A stretch of 64,000 nucleotides of DNA from Rhynchopus euleeides (Eukaryota; Euglenozoa; Diplonemea; Diplonemida; Diplonemidae), in the NCBI GenBank assembly GCA_963210315.1, contig OY723244.1, positions 1,240,001 to 1,304,000 of the forward strand. The letters run 5' to 3'. The notes under the pieces were generated by a model. It did no database searches, was not told the DNA's origin, and was given only the letters and a program-made list of their open reading frames with translations. The translations under genes and the position numbers were made by a program. Positions 49,950 through 59,285 of the stretch are shown in pieces. Position 1 is the stretch's first letter. Each line of letters opens with the position of its first letter.

Positions 49950-51176
49950 ATGGATGTGACTGTTCGTCACACCAGGACTGGACACAGCTGTGTCGTCTGT
50001 GTTCCGGAAGGCGGGACCGTGGTCGGGCTGAAGGCGGATGCGCTCAACGAGATGTTCCCGGGTTCTATCAACAACGCAGACCGTGAGGCTGAGAACGCGG
50101 CAGCACACATCGAAGGGTGTGAGGAGGAGCTGGACGATGCACAGCGCGTTGCCGACACGGGTCTGGAGGACGGGGGTGCTGTCAAGCTCGTCCCTCGCTG
50201 GAACAACGTCAAGGCTCCCGCTGTCTACTCACCTCCGCGTGGCGAACTGATCAAGTCTATCACACTGTCGAGGTGTGGGACGCTGTGTGCTGTGGGTGGC
50301 AAAGGACACATCACTGTGTTTGACACCATCGCAGCTGATGTGGTGGCGGGCTTAACACACAGCGATGCTATTTCTCGCGCTGCGTTCTCTGTCTGTGGGA
50401 CTTGGTTGGCAACGTGCTCTGGTGACGGCAGCATCTGCGTTTGGCTGACTTCGACCTGGGAGCAGGTGTGCATCCTGGACCGCAACAACATCAGGGCGTT
50501 CAGTGCAGCGTGGACACACTGCGGACGCCTGATCTCCGGAGACCTCACAGGCACAATGTGTGTGTGGGACTTGAAGGGCACACCGAGCCCCACAGTCCAG
50601 GAGGGTCACAACTGGACTCTTCGCGGCATTGCTGATTACTTCAAAGTGAAAATGCGTCGGCGGGACTTGCAGGGCATACCAAGCCCCACAGTGCTGGAGG
50701 GTCACAGTGATGCTGTTTACAGCATCGCAGTGTCGGGCACGAGGATCTTCAGCGGGTCATGGGACAAGACGATCCGTGTGTGGGACATCAGCACCCTCAC
50801 ACACACACACACCCTGGATGACCACACTGGGCTGGTCACCTGCATCGCCCTGACCAATGACCAGCAGCACCTGGTGTCGTGCTCTTGTGACGAGTCACTC
50901 AAGGTGTGGTGCACAACCTCCCTCAGCTGCCTGCGTACTGTGCGACTGGACGACAATCCTTTCTCGCTTGCTGTGTCACAGCCAGGTGATGTTGTTGCGG
51001 TGAAATGCACCACTGGCAGCACCATACTGTACCGCCTCAGCACAGGTGAGCGCTTGGGGAACGTGAGTTCACTGGGTCATTCTGGTGTTGCCCTCAGCCC
51101 CTGCGGGAGGTGGGTCTTCGCACAAACGAACTCCATGTCTGTCACTGTGAGTACCGTGTCTTCCGTTTCACCCTGA
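49950..51176 (+). CDS. Ubl-WD40 propeller protein, copy C16 (intact, extra linker)
   Basis: 408 residues; duplicate of C13. Its extra linker reads NWTLRGIADYFKVKMRRR. Differences from C13 cluster in exposed positions: repeat 2 CSGDGSI for SSGDSTI, repeat 4 GSWDKT for GSCDKT, repeat 5 DDHTGL for DEHTGL. Confidence 0.85.
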   Translation: MDVTVRHTRTGHSCVVCVPEGGTVVGLKADALNEMFPGSINNADREAENAAAHIEGCEEELDDAQRVADTGLEDGGAVKLVPRWNNVKAPAVYSPPRGELIKSITLSRCGTLCAVGGKGHITVFDTIAADVVAGLTHSDAISRAAFSVCGTWLATCSGDGSICVWLTSTWEQVCILDRNNIRAFSAAWTHCGRLISGDLTGTMCVWDLKGTPSPTVQEGHNWTLRGIADYFKVKMRRRDLQGIPSPTVLEGHSDAVYSIAVSGTRIFSGSWDKTIRVWDISTLTHTHTLDDHTGLVTCIALTNDQQHLVSCSCDESLKVWCTTSLSCLRTVRLDDNPFSLAVSQPGDVVAVKCTTGSTILYRLSTGERLGNVSSLGHSGVALSPCGRWVFAQTNSMSVTVSTVSSVSP

Positions 51177-51628
51177 GTGCAAGTGTCTCGTGACCTGTTT
51201 CCCTGACTTGGGTATTTCCCGCTATTGGTGTTTTGCTTTGCCTCTGCAGCATTGCACTCTCTGATCGGTGCACTGTTTTAGAGGCAACCCGTGTGCGGTT
51301 GCATGTGAGATGACAAGAGGGGGCAAAAAGGATTGACAGCAGTGCACTCTCTGCAGACTGCCCCACACCCCCTCCCCTCCCCCCCCTCACGAAGCCCCAT
51401 CCTCTGGCATCCCGACCACGACACACCCGTCCTCCCCAACCACCCCACACCACGCATGCTGGGTCCACTATATGCAGAAGGCCTCTGCCGAAAGATGTCC
51501 AAAACACAGGCCACAGCAGGTGGGATGCCTGTTTGAGACACACTGTCTTGGTCCCCCAACCCCACCGTCGCACACTGCACACACCGCCACACTCCCCAGG
51601 TGAGCACTGAAGGAAAACTTTCGACAAG
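51177..51628 (+). promoter_or_regulatory. Type-1 leader upstream of C17
   Basis: Full form; CACTCTCTGCAG at about 51346-51357 and CACACTCCCCAGGTGAGC just before the ATG. Confidence 0.45.
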
Positions 51629-52759
51629 ATGGATGTGACTGTTCGTCATGCTGAGACCAGTGACAGCTGTGTCGTCGGTGTTCCGGAAGGCGGGACCGTG
51701 GTCGGGCTGAAGGCGGATGCGCTCAACGAGATGTTCCCGGGTTCTATCAACAACGCAGACCGTGAGGCTGAGAACGTGGCAGCACACATCGAAGGGTGTG
51801 AGGAGGAGCTGGACGACGCACAGCGCGTTGCCGACACGGGTCTGGAGGACGGGGGTGCTGTCAAGCTCGTCCCACGCTGGCCCAACATCAAGGCTCCCGC
51901 AGTCTACAACACCCAGCATGGGGAGAGCACACAGTGCATCACACTGTCGAGGTGTGGGACGCTGTGTGCTGTGGGTTGCTCCAACGGACATGTCACTGTG
52001 TTTGACACCATTACCGCTGATGTGGTGGCGGACTTCGCACACGGCGACAGGGTCATATCTTGCACACCCTTCTCAGCCTGTGGGACGTGGTTGGCGACGT
52101 GCTCTTGCGACGGGACCGTCTGCGTGTGGCTGGCATCGACCTGGGAGCAGGTCTGCATCCTTCACGACGACGACTGCAGCGTGTACAGTGCAGGGTGGAC
52201 ACACTGCGGACGTCTGGTGTCCGGAGACGCATCACGCAAAGTGCGTGTGTGGGACTTGAAGGGCACACCGAGTGCCACAGTGCTGGAGGGTCACAGTCAT
52301 GATGTTGTCAGCATTGCTGTGTCGGGCACGAGGATCTTCAGCGGGTCATATGACAAGACCATCCGTGTGTGGGACATCAGCACCCTCACACACACACACA
52401 CCCTGGATGACCACACTGCTTTTGTCATGGGCATCGCCCTGACTCAGGACGAGCAGCACCTGGTGTCGTGCTCTGATGACAGGTCACTCAAGGTGTGGTG
52501 CACAACCTCCCTCAGCTGCCTGCGTACTGTGGATCTCGGCAGGTATCCTTTCTCGCTTGCTGTGTCACAGACAGGTGATGTTGTTGCGGTAGGTGTAGTT
52601 TCCTCCACGCTGCTGTACCGCCTCAGCACAGGTGTGTGTCTGGGGAAGGTGCGCTCACAGGGTCGTGACGTTGCCCTCAGCCCCTGCGGGAGGTGGGTCT
52701 TCGTACCAACGAACGACACTTCTGTCACTGTGTGTGCTGTGCCTTCCGTGTCAACCTGA
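51629..52759 (+). CDS. Ubl-WD40 propeller protein, copy C17 (intact)
   Basis: 376 residues. Repeat 2 CSCDGTVCVWLAS; repeat 3 HDDDCSVYSAGW with DASRKVRVW; repeat 4 EGHSHDVVS with GSYDKT; repeat 5 DDHTAFVMG with CSDDRSL; repeat 7 GKVRSQGRDVAL. The tail AVPSVST departs from the usual AVSSVSP. Confidence 0.85.
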   Translation: MDVTVRHAETSDSCVVGVPEGGTVVGLKADALNEMFPGSINNADREAENVAAHIEGCEEELDDAQRVADTGLEDGGAVKLVPRWPNIKAPAVYNTQHGESTQCITLSRCGTLCAVGCSNGHVTVFDTITADVVADFAHGDRVISCTPFSACGTWLATCSCDGTVCVWLASTWEQVCILHDDDCSVYSAGWTHCGRLVSGDASRKVRVWDLKGTPSATVLEGHSHDVVSIAVSGTRIFSGSYDKTIRVWDISTLTHTHTLDDHTAFVMGIALTQDEQHLVSCSDDRSLKVWCTTSLSCLRTVDLGRYPFSLAVSQTGDVVAVGVVSSTLLYRLSTGVCLGKVRSQGRDVALSPCGRWVFVPTNDTSVTVCAVPSVST

Positions 52760-53686
52760 GTGCAGTATCTCGTCATCTGTTTCCCTGCCTTGTGTGCTTG
52801 CCGCGAAGGCCGTCTGTGTATACAGATATAGCGGGTCTTTCTCTTGGGACTCACGTGTGTTGCTGACCACATGTGCCTGCAGGGCTCAGTTGCAGGGGCG
52901 CGTTGGTGCTGCGAAACTTCAGTCTCTGTGCGTGTTGTGTCTTCCGCTTCACTCTGAGGAGGGCCTGTTCCCTGCCTTGCTTGTGTCGTTGACACGTCAT
53001 CCTTTGCACCGTGTTGCTTGCTTGCCTCGTACCCGTATCACAGGAGCACCTGACTCCTCCGTTCGAGAGTTAGCTGTGCGTTGCGGCCTGGGATGCGTTG
53101 GCTGGGCAGGACGGCCTGCTCCGCGTCAGGGCGCTTCGCGCCCCTCCTCTCCGCAGGCCTCCCGCCACCGACGGGCCACGGCCCGCCGACCCGCGTACTG
53201 CAGCACCAGTCAACAAGACTGCCACACACACAGGGCTGCAGCGGTGCAGGATGCCGTCTGCAGAGCAATCGGAAGGAACGCCCGTTAGTAAGGAGATGTG
53301 TTGCCTCTAGGGACGAGCCCAACCCCCCCACCCCCACCCCTTGATCTCCCTGATGGCGCAACCCTGTTGTGCCTAGCGTGGCGCCTCATATGCGTGGGGG
53401 TGGTGTTCGCTTAGCTGACTAGAGGTGTGGAGGAGCACCCAGTGTCAGAGAGGGTCGAGAGTAGGCTTGCGGGTTTACGGGTTCGCACAACGCAGGAAAC
53501 TGTGGCGGCAAATCCCTTGCCAGGACCCGGTTTCAGGGGGCTGGGGTCACGAAATCAGAATCATCTGTCGGTGCATCCCAACCACATCCCGCACGTCACA
53601 CACAACACAGCCCAGGAAGGCGCAACGGCTGGTGTCAGCGCACATTGCGGCGGCACAAGGGGAAGAGACAATCGAATTCAAAGAAC
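52760..53686. other. Spacer before C18, with tail relic and inverted segment
   Basis: 52918-52960 (CAGTCTCTGTGCGTGTTGTG, then TTCCGCTTCACTCTGAG) is a relic of a propeller gene end. About 53270-53470 is the inverted duplicate of 11685-11877. From about 53475 to the ATG the sequence matches the leader of C6 in direct orientation. Nothing else coding is seen. Confidence 0.5.
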
Positions 53687-54914
53687 ATGGATGTGACTGT
53701 TCGTCATGCCGGGACCGGTGACAGCTGTGTCGTCTGTGTTCCGGAAGGCGGGACTGTGGTCGGGCTGAAGGCGGATGCGCTCAACGAGATGTTCCCGGGT
53801 TCTATCAACAACACAGACCGCAAGGCTGCATGCGTGGCAGCACACATCGAAGGGTGTGAGGAGGAGCTGGACGACGCACAGCGTGTTGCCGACACAGGTC
53901 TGGAGGACGGGGGTGCTGTCAAGCTCGTCCCACGCTGGAACAACGTCAAGGCTCCCGCAGTCTACTCACCTCCGCGTGGCGACCTGATCGAGTCCATCAC
54001 ACTGTCGAGGTGTGGGACGCTGTGTGCTGTGGGTGGCAAAGGACACATCACTGTGTTTGACACCATCGCAGCTGATGTGGTGGCGGGCTTAACACACAGC
54101 GATGCTATTTCTCGCGCTGCGTTCTCAGTCTGCGGGACGTGGTTGGCGACGTGCTATGAAGACGGCAGCATCTGCGTTTGGCTGACATCGACCTGGGAGC
54201 AGGTGTGCAGCCTGTACCGCAACAACAATCAGGGCGTTCAGTGCAGCGTGGACACACTGTGGGCGCCTGATCTGCGGAGACCTCACAGGCACAATGTGTG
54301 TGTGGGACTTGAAGGGCACACCGAGCCCCACAGTCCAGGAGGGTCACAACTGGACTCTTCGCGGCATTGCTGATTACTTCAAAGTGAAAATGCTTCGGCG
54401 GGACTTGAAGGGCACACCGAGCCCCACAGTGCTGGAGGGTCACAGTGATGCTGTTTACAGCATCGCAGTGTCGGGCACGAGATTCTTCAGCGGGTCACGG
54501 GACAAGACGATCCGTGTGTGGGACATCAGCACCCTCACACACACACACACCCTGGATGAGCACACTGGGCTGGTCACCTGCATCGCCCTGACCAAAGACG
54601 ACCAGTACCTGGTGTCGTGCTCTTCCGACAGGTCACTCAAGGTGTGGTGCACAACCTCCCTCAGCTGCCTGCGGACTGTGCAACTGGGCGACAATCCTTT
54701 CTCGCTTGCTGTGTCACAGCCAGGTGATGTTGTTGCGGTGAAATGCACCACTGGCAGCACCATACTGTACCGCCTCAGCACAGGTGAGCGCTTGGGGAAC
54801 GTGAGTTCACTGGGTCATTCTGGTGTTGCCCTCAGCCCCTGCGGGTGGTGGGTCTTCGCACAAACGAACTCCACGTCTGTCACTGTGAGTGCCGTGTCTT
54901 CCGTTTCACCCTGA
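53687..54914 (+). pseudogene. Ubl-WD40 copy C18, one-base insertion
   Basis: Open from ATG 53687 to repeat 3, where CAACAACAATCAGG has one more A than CAACAACATCAGG in C16; the frame shifts and ends at 54373. The remainder, with the extra linker and repeats 4-7, is open in the next frame to 54914 (GSRDKT, CSSDRSL). A body otherwise close to C13/C16 follows a C6-type leader, so this copy is a mosaic. Confidence 0.8.
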
Positions 54915-55356
54915 GTGCAAGTGTCTCGTGACCTGTTTCCCTGACTTGGGTATTTCCCGCGATTGCTGTTTCGCCTTGCCTCTGCAGCATTGCACTCCCT
55001 GATCGGTGCACTGTTTGAGAGGCAAGCTGTGTGCGGTTGCATGTGAGATGACAAGAGAGGGCAGAAGGATTGACGCAGTGCACTCTCTGCAGACTGCCCC
55101 ACACCCCCTCCCCTCCCCCCCCCTCACGAAGCCCCATCCTCTGGCATCCCCACCACGACACACCCCTCCTCCCCAACCACCCCACACCACGCATGCTGGG
55201 TCCACTATATGCAGAAGGCCTCTGCCGAAAGATGTCCAAAACACAGGCCACAGCAGGTGGGATGCCTGTTTGAGACACACTGTCTTGGTCCCCCAACCCC
55301 ACCGTCGCACAATGCACACACCGCCACACTCGCTAGGAGGGAAACCTTTCAACGAG
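54915..55356 (+). promoter_or_regulatory. Type-1 leader upstream of C19, altered end
   Basis: Normal until CCGCCACACTC, then GCTAGGAGGGAAACC replaces CCCAGGTGAGCACTGAAGG, destroying the usual CCCCAG acceptor-like end. Confidence 0.4.
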
Positions 55357-56490
55357 ATGGGATGTGACTGTTCTTCACACCAGGACCGGTGACAGCTGTG
55401 TCGTCTGTGTTCCGGAAGACGGGACCGTTGTCGGGCTGAAGGCGGATGCGCTCAACGAGATGTTCCCGGGTTCTATCAACAACACAGACCGCAAGGCTGC
55501 ATGCGTGGCAGCACACATCGAAGGGTGTGAGGAGGAGCTGGACGACGCACAGCGCGTTGCCGACACGGGTCTGGAGGACGGGGGCGCTGTCAAGCTCGCC
55601 CCACGCTGGAACAACGTCAAGGCTCCTGCAGTCTACAACACCCAGTATTGGGAGCGCATCATGTGCATCACACTGTCGAGGTGTGGGACGCTGTGTGCTG
55701 TGGGTTGCTCCAACGGACATGTCACTGTGTTCGACACCATCACCGCTGATGTGGTGGCGGACTTAGCACACGGCGGTATGGACATATCTTGTACACCGTT
55801 CTCAGTCTGTGGGACGTGGTTGGCGACGGGCTCTTGCGACGGGAACATCTGCGTGTGGCTGACATCGACCTGGGAGCAGGTCTGCATCCTTCACCACGAC
55901 AGGCAACCTGTGTTCAGTGCAGCGTGGACACACTGCGGGCGCCTGGTGTCCGGAGACTCATCAGGCAAAGTGCGTGTGTGGGACTTGAAGGGCACACCGA
56001 GTGCCACAGTGCTGGAGGGTCACAGCAAGGCTGTTCTCAGCATTGCTGTGTCGGGCACGAGGATCTTCAGCGGGTCATATGACAACAGAATCAGTGTGTG
56101 GGACATCAGCACCCTCACACACACACACACACCCTGGATGAGCACACTGAGTATGTCAGCTGCATCGCCCTGACTCAGGACGAGCAGCACCTGGTGTCGT
56201 GCTCTGATGACAGGTCACTCAAGGTGTGGTGCACAACCTCCCTCAGCTGCCTGCGTACTGTGGATCTCGACAGGTTTCCTTTATCGCTTGCTGTGTCACA
56301 GACAGGTGATGTTGTTGCCGTAGGTGTAATTTCCGCCACCATGCTGTACCGCCTCAGCACAGGTGAGTGTCTGGGGAAGGTGGGCTCACAGGGTTCTGGT
56401 GTTGCCCTCAGCCCCTGCGGGAGGTGGGTCTTCACACCAGCAAACAAAACTTCTGTGACTGTGTGTGCTGTGTCTTCCGATTCACCCTGA
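55357..56490 (+). pseudogene. Ubl-WD40 copy C19, start and CA-tract frameshifts
   Basis: At the start, AGATGGGATGTGAC has one more G than AGATGGATGTGAC, so the ATG at 55357 is out of frame. The body is then open to 56173, where a (CA)8C tract (in place of (CA)7C) shifts the frame exactly as in C14. Repeats 5-7 continue to 56490. Repeat 4 EGHSKAVLS, GSYDNR; repeat 5 DEHTEYVSC, CSDDRSL. Its 3' half is nearly identical to C20. Confidence 0.8.
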
Positions 56491-57078
56491 GTGCAGTGTC
56501 TTCTAACCCTGTTCCCTGCCTTGCGTGTTTGCGGCATTTTGACCCGGGTTTGCTGTTCTTGCCAGTCCTGTTCTGCAAACGACCTTCGCACGGAAAGTGT
56601 TGTTCAGGTCAGCCTTCATCCCCCAAGTGGATTTGTCTGTGTGTGTGGCATCATCAACGCAGCTGGAGGCAGCTGTGTGTTTGGATCTGAGATGACAAGG
56701 GTGTGGGGGGCACTGCGTCAATCCCTTCCGACGGCATGCACACCCCTCTCCCCTGCAGGAGGCCCCCTCTGCCGCAGAGCAGACACACCACAGTGCTGCC
56801 GTGCACACCACACTCTGCGACAGGAGGGCAGTGCTGTTGTGTCAGCAACAGTGTGTGTGTTCACATGTCATGCCTCAGTAGGTGGTTGCATCACACCCCA
56901 CCTGGCCCTCACCCCACGAAGGGGAGGCGGGTCAACAGTGACATATGCATGCCACACAGGCCACAGCAGGTGGGATGCCTGTTTGAGACACACTGTCTTG
57001 GTCCCCCAACCCCACCGTCGCACACTGCACACACCGCCACACTCCCCAGGTGAGCACCGACGGAAAACTTTCGACAAG
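56491..57078 (+). promoter_or_regulatory. Hybrid type-2/type-1 leader upstream of C20
   Basis: Type-2 block to about 56840, a CACATGTCATGCCTCAGTAGG / ACCCCACGAAGGGGAGG segment (also before C7), then the last 80 bases of a type-1 leader from CAGGCCACAGCAGG. The same hybrid lies before C21. Confidence 0.45.
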
Positions 57079-58326
57079 ATGGATGTGACTGTTCGTCATG
57101 CCGGGACCGGTGACAGCTGTGTCGTCGGTGTTCCGGAAGACAGGACCGTGGTCGGGCTGAAGGCGGATGCGCTCAACGAGATGTTCCCGGGTTCTATCAA
57201 CAACGCAGCCCGTGAGGCTGAGAACGTGGCAGCACACATCGAAGGGTGTGAGGAGGAGCTGGACGACGCACAGCGTGTTGCCGACACGGGTCTGGAGGAC
57301 GGGGGTGCTGTCAAGCTCGTCCCACGCTGGAACAACGTCAAGGCTCCCGCAGTCTACAACACCCAGTCTTGGGAGCGCATCATGTGCATCACACTGTCGA
57401 GGTGTGGGACGCTGTGTGCAGTGGGTTGCTCCAACGGACATGTCAGTGTGTTTGACACCATCACCGCTGATGTGGTGGCGGACTTCGCACACGGCGACAG
57501 AAAAATATGTTGCACACCCTTCTCAGTCTGTGGGACGTGGTTGGCGACGGGCTCTATTGACGGGACCATCTGCGTGTGGCTGGCATCGACCTGGGAGCAG
57601 GTCTGCATCCTTCACAACGGTGTGGAGGTGTGGAGTGCAGCGTGGACACACTGCGGGCGCCTGGTGTCCGGAGACACATCATGCAAAGTGCGTGTGTGGG
57701 ACTTGAAGGGCACACCGAGCCCCACAGTGCTGGAGGGTCACAACTGGACTCTTCGCGGCCTTGCTGATTACTTCAAAGTGAAAATGCGTCGGCGGGACTT
57801 GAAGGGCACACCGAGCGCCACAGTGCTGGAGGGTCACAACAGTAGAGTGCTGGAGGGTCACAGCTTGACTGTTAACAGCATGGCTGTGTCGGGCACGAGG
57901 ATCTTCAGCGGGTCATATGACAAGACCATCCGTGTGTGGGACATCAGCACCCTCACACACACACACACCCTGGATGGCCACACTGAGTATGTCATGCGCA
58001 TCGCCCTGACTCAGGACGAGCAGCACCTGGTGTCGTGCTCTAATGACAGGTCACTCAAGGTGTGGTGCACAACCTCCCTCAGCTGCCTGCGTACTGTGGA
58101 TCTCGACAGGTTTCCTTTATCGCTTGCTGTGTCACAGCCAGGTGATGTTGTTGCCGTAGGTGTAATTTCCGCCACCATGCTGTACCGCCTCAGCACAGGT
58201 GAGTGTCTGGGGAAGGTGGGCTCACAGGGTTCTGGTGTTGCCCTCAGCCCCTGCGGGAGGTGGGTCTTCACACCAGCAAACAAAACTTCTGTGACTGTGT
58301 GTGCTGTGTCTTCCGATTCACCCTGA
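57079..58326 (+). CDS. Ubl-WD40 propeller protein, copy C20 (intact, longest linker)
   Basis: 415 residues. Between repeats 3 and 4 it has the extra linker (LADYFKVKMRRRDLKG) plus a further short duplication, so that VLEGH occurs three times (VLEGHNW, VLEGHNSR, VLEGHSLT). Repeat 2 loop THGDRKICC type with GSIDGTI; repeat 4 GSYDKT; repeat 5 DGHTEYVMR with CSNDRSL. Frame is open 196 codons upstream of the ATG through the leader, but without family similarity. Confidence 0.85.
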   Translation: MDVTVRHAGTGDSCVVGVPEDRTVVGLKADALNEMFPGSINNAAREAENVAAHIEGCEEELDDAQRVADTGLEDGGAVKLVPRWNNVKAPAVYNTQSWERIMCITLSRCGTLCAVGCSNGHVSVFDTITADVVADFAHGDRKICCTPFSVCGTWLATGSIDGTICVWLASTWEQVCILHNGVEVWSAAWTHCGRLVSGDTSCKVRVWDLKGTPSPTVLEGHNWTLRGLADYFKVKMRRRDLKGTPSATVLEGHNSRVLEGHSLTVNSMAVSGTRIFSGSYDKTIRVWDISTLTHTHTLDGHTEYVMRIALTQDEQHLVSCSNDRSLKVWCTTSLSCLRTVDLDRFPLSLAVSQPGDVVAVGVISATMLYRLSTGECLGKVGSQGSGVALSPCGRWVFTPANKTSVTVCAVSSDSP

Positions 58327-58909
58327 GTGCAGTGTCTTCTAACCCTGTTCCCTGCCTTGCGTGTTTGCGGAATTTTGACCCAGGTTTGCTGTTCTTGCCA
58401 GTCCTGTTCTGCACACGACCTTCGCACGGAAAGTGTTGTTCAGGTCAGCCTTCACCCCCCAAGTCGGTTTGTCTGTGTGTGTGGCATCATCAACGCAGCT
58501 GGAGGCAGCTGTGTGTTTGGATCTGAGATGACAAGGGTGTGGGGGGCACTGCGTCAATCCCTTCCGACGGCATGCACACCCCTCTCCCCTGCAGGAGGCC
58601 CCCTCTGCCGCAGACACACCACAGTGCTGCCGTGCACACCACACTCTGCGACAGGAGGGCAGTGCTGTTGTGTCAGCAACAGTGTGTGTGTTCACATGTC
58701 ATGCCTCAGTAGGTGGTTGCATCACACCCCACCTGGCCCTCACCCCACGAAGGGGAGGCGGGTCAACAGTGACATATGCATGCCACACAGGCCACAGCAG
58801 GTGGGATGCCTGTTTGAGACACACTGTCTTGGTCCCCCAACCCCACCGTCGCACACTGCACACACCGCCACACTCCCCAGGTGAGCACTGAAGGAAAAGT
58901 TTCGACAAG
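58327..58909 (+). promoter_or_regulatory. Hybrid leader upstream of C21
   Basis: Duplicate of 56491-57078, including the CAACAGTGTGTGTGTTCACATG junction. Shows that C20 and C21 arose with their leaders. Confidence 0.45.
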
Positions 58910-59015
58910 ATGGATGTGACTGTTCGTCATGCTGAGACCGGTGACAGCTGTGTTGTCGGTGTTCCGGAAGGCGGGACCGTGGTCGGGCTGAAGGCGGATG
59001 CGCTCAACGAGATGT
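58910..59015 (+). pseudogene. Ubl fragment C21, cut by a minisatellite
   Basis: The first 35 codons of a normal copy (MDVTVRHAET to ALNEM) end abruptly at GAGATGT, where a tandem repeat begins. Nothing of the rest of the gene remains. Confidence 0.8.
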
Positions 59016-59285
59016 CACGCGGCTATGTCTGACCCCACGAGAGTGCTGAAATGGGTGTCCGAGAGTCACGCGGCTATGTCCGACCTCACGAGAGTGCTGA
59101 CATCGGTGTCCGGGAGTCACGCGCTTGTGTCTCAACCTATGAGAGTGTCGCAATGGGTATGTATGAGTCACGCGCTTGTGTCTCACCCTATGAGAGTGTC
59201 ACAATGGGTATGTATGAGTCACGCGGATGTGTCTCACCCTATGTGTCACAATGGGTTTGTATGAGTCACGCGGATGTGTCGCGTG
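59016..59285. repeat. Minisatellite with a unit of about 54 bases
   Basis: About five units containing GAGTCACGCG, then GTGTCTCACCCTATGAGAGTG and CAATGGGTATGTAT. The first two are diverged (GCTATGTCCGACCTCACGAG). The last unit is shortened. Confidence 0.8.
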
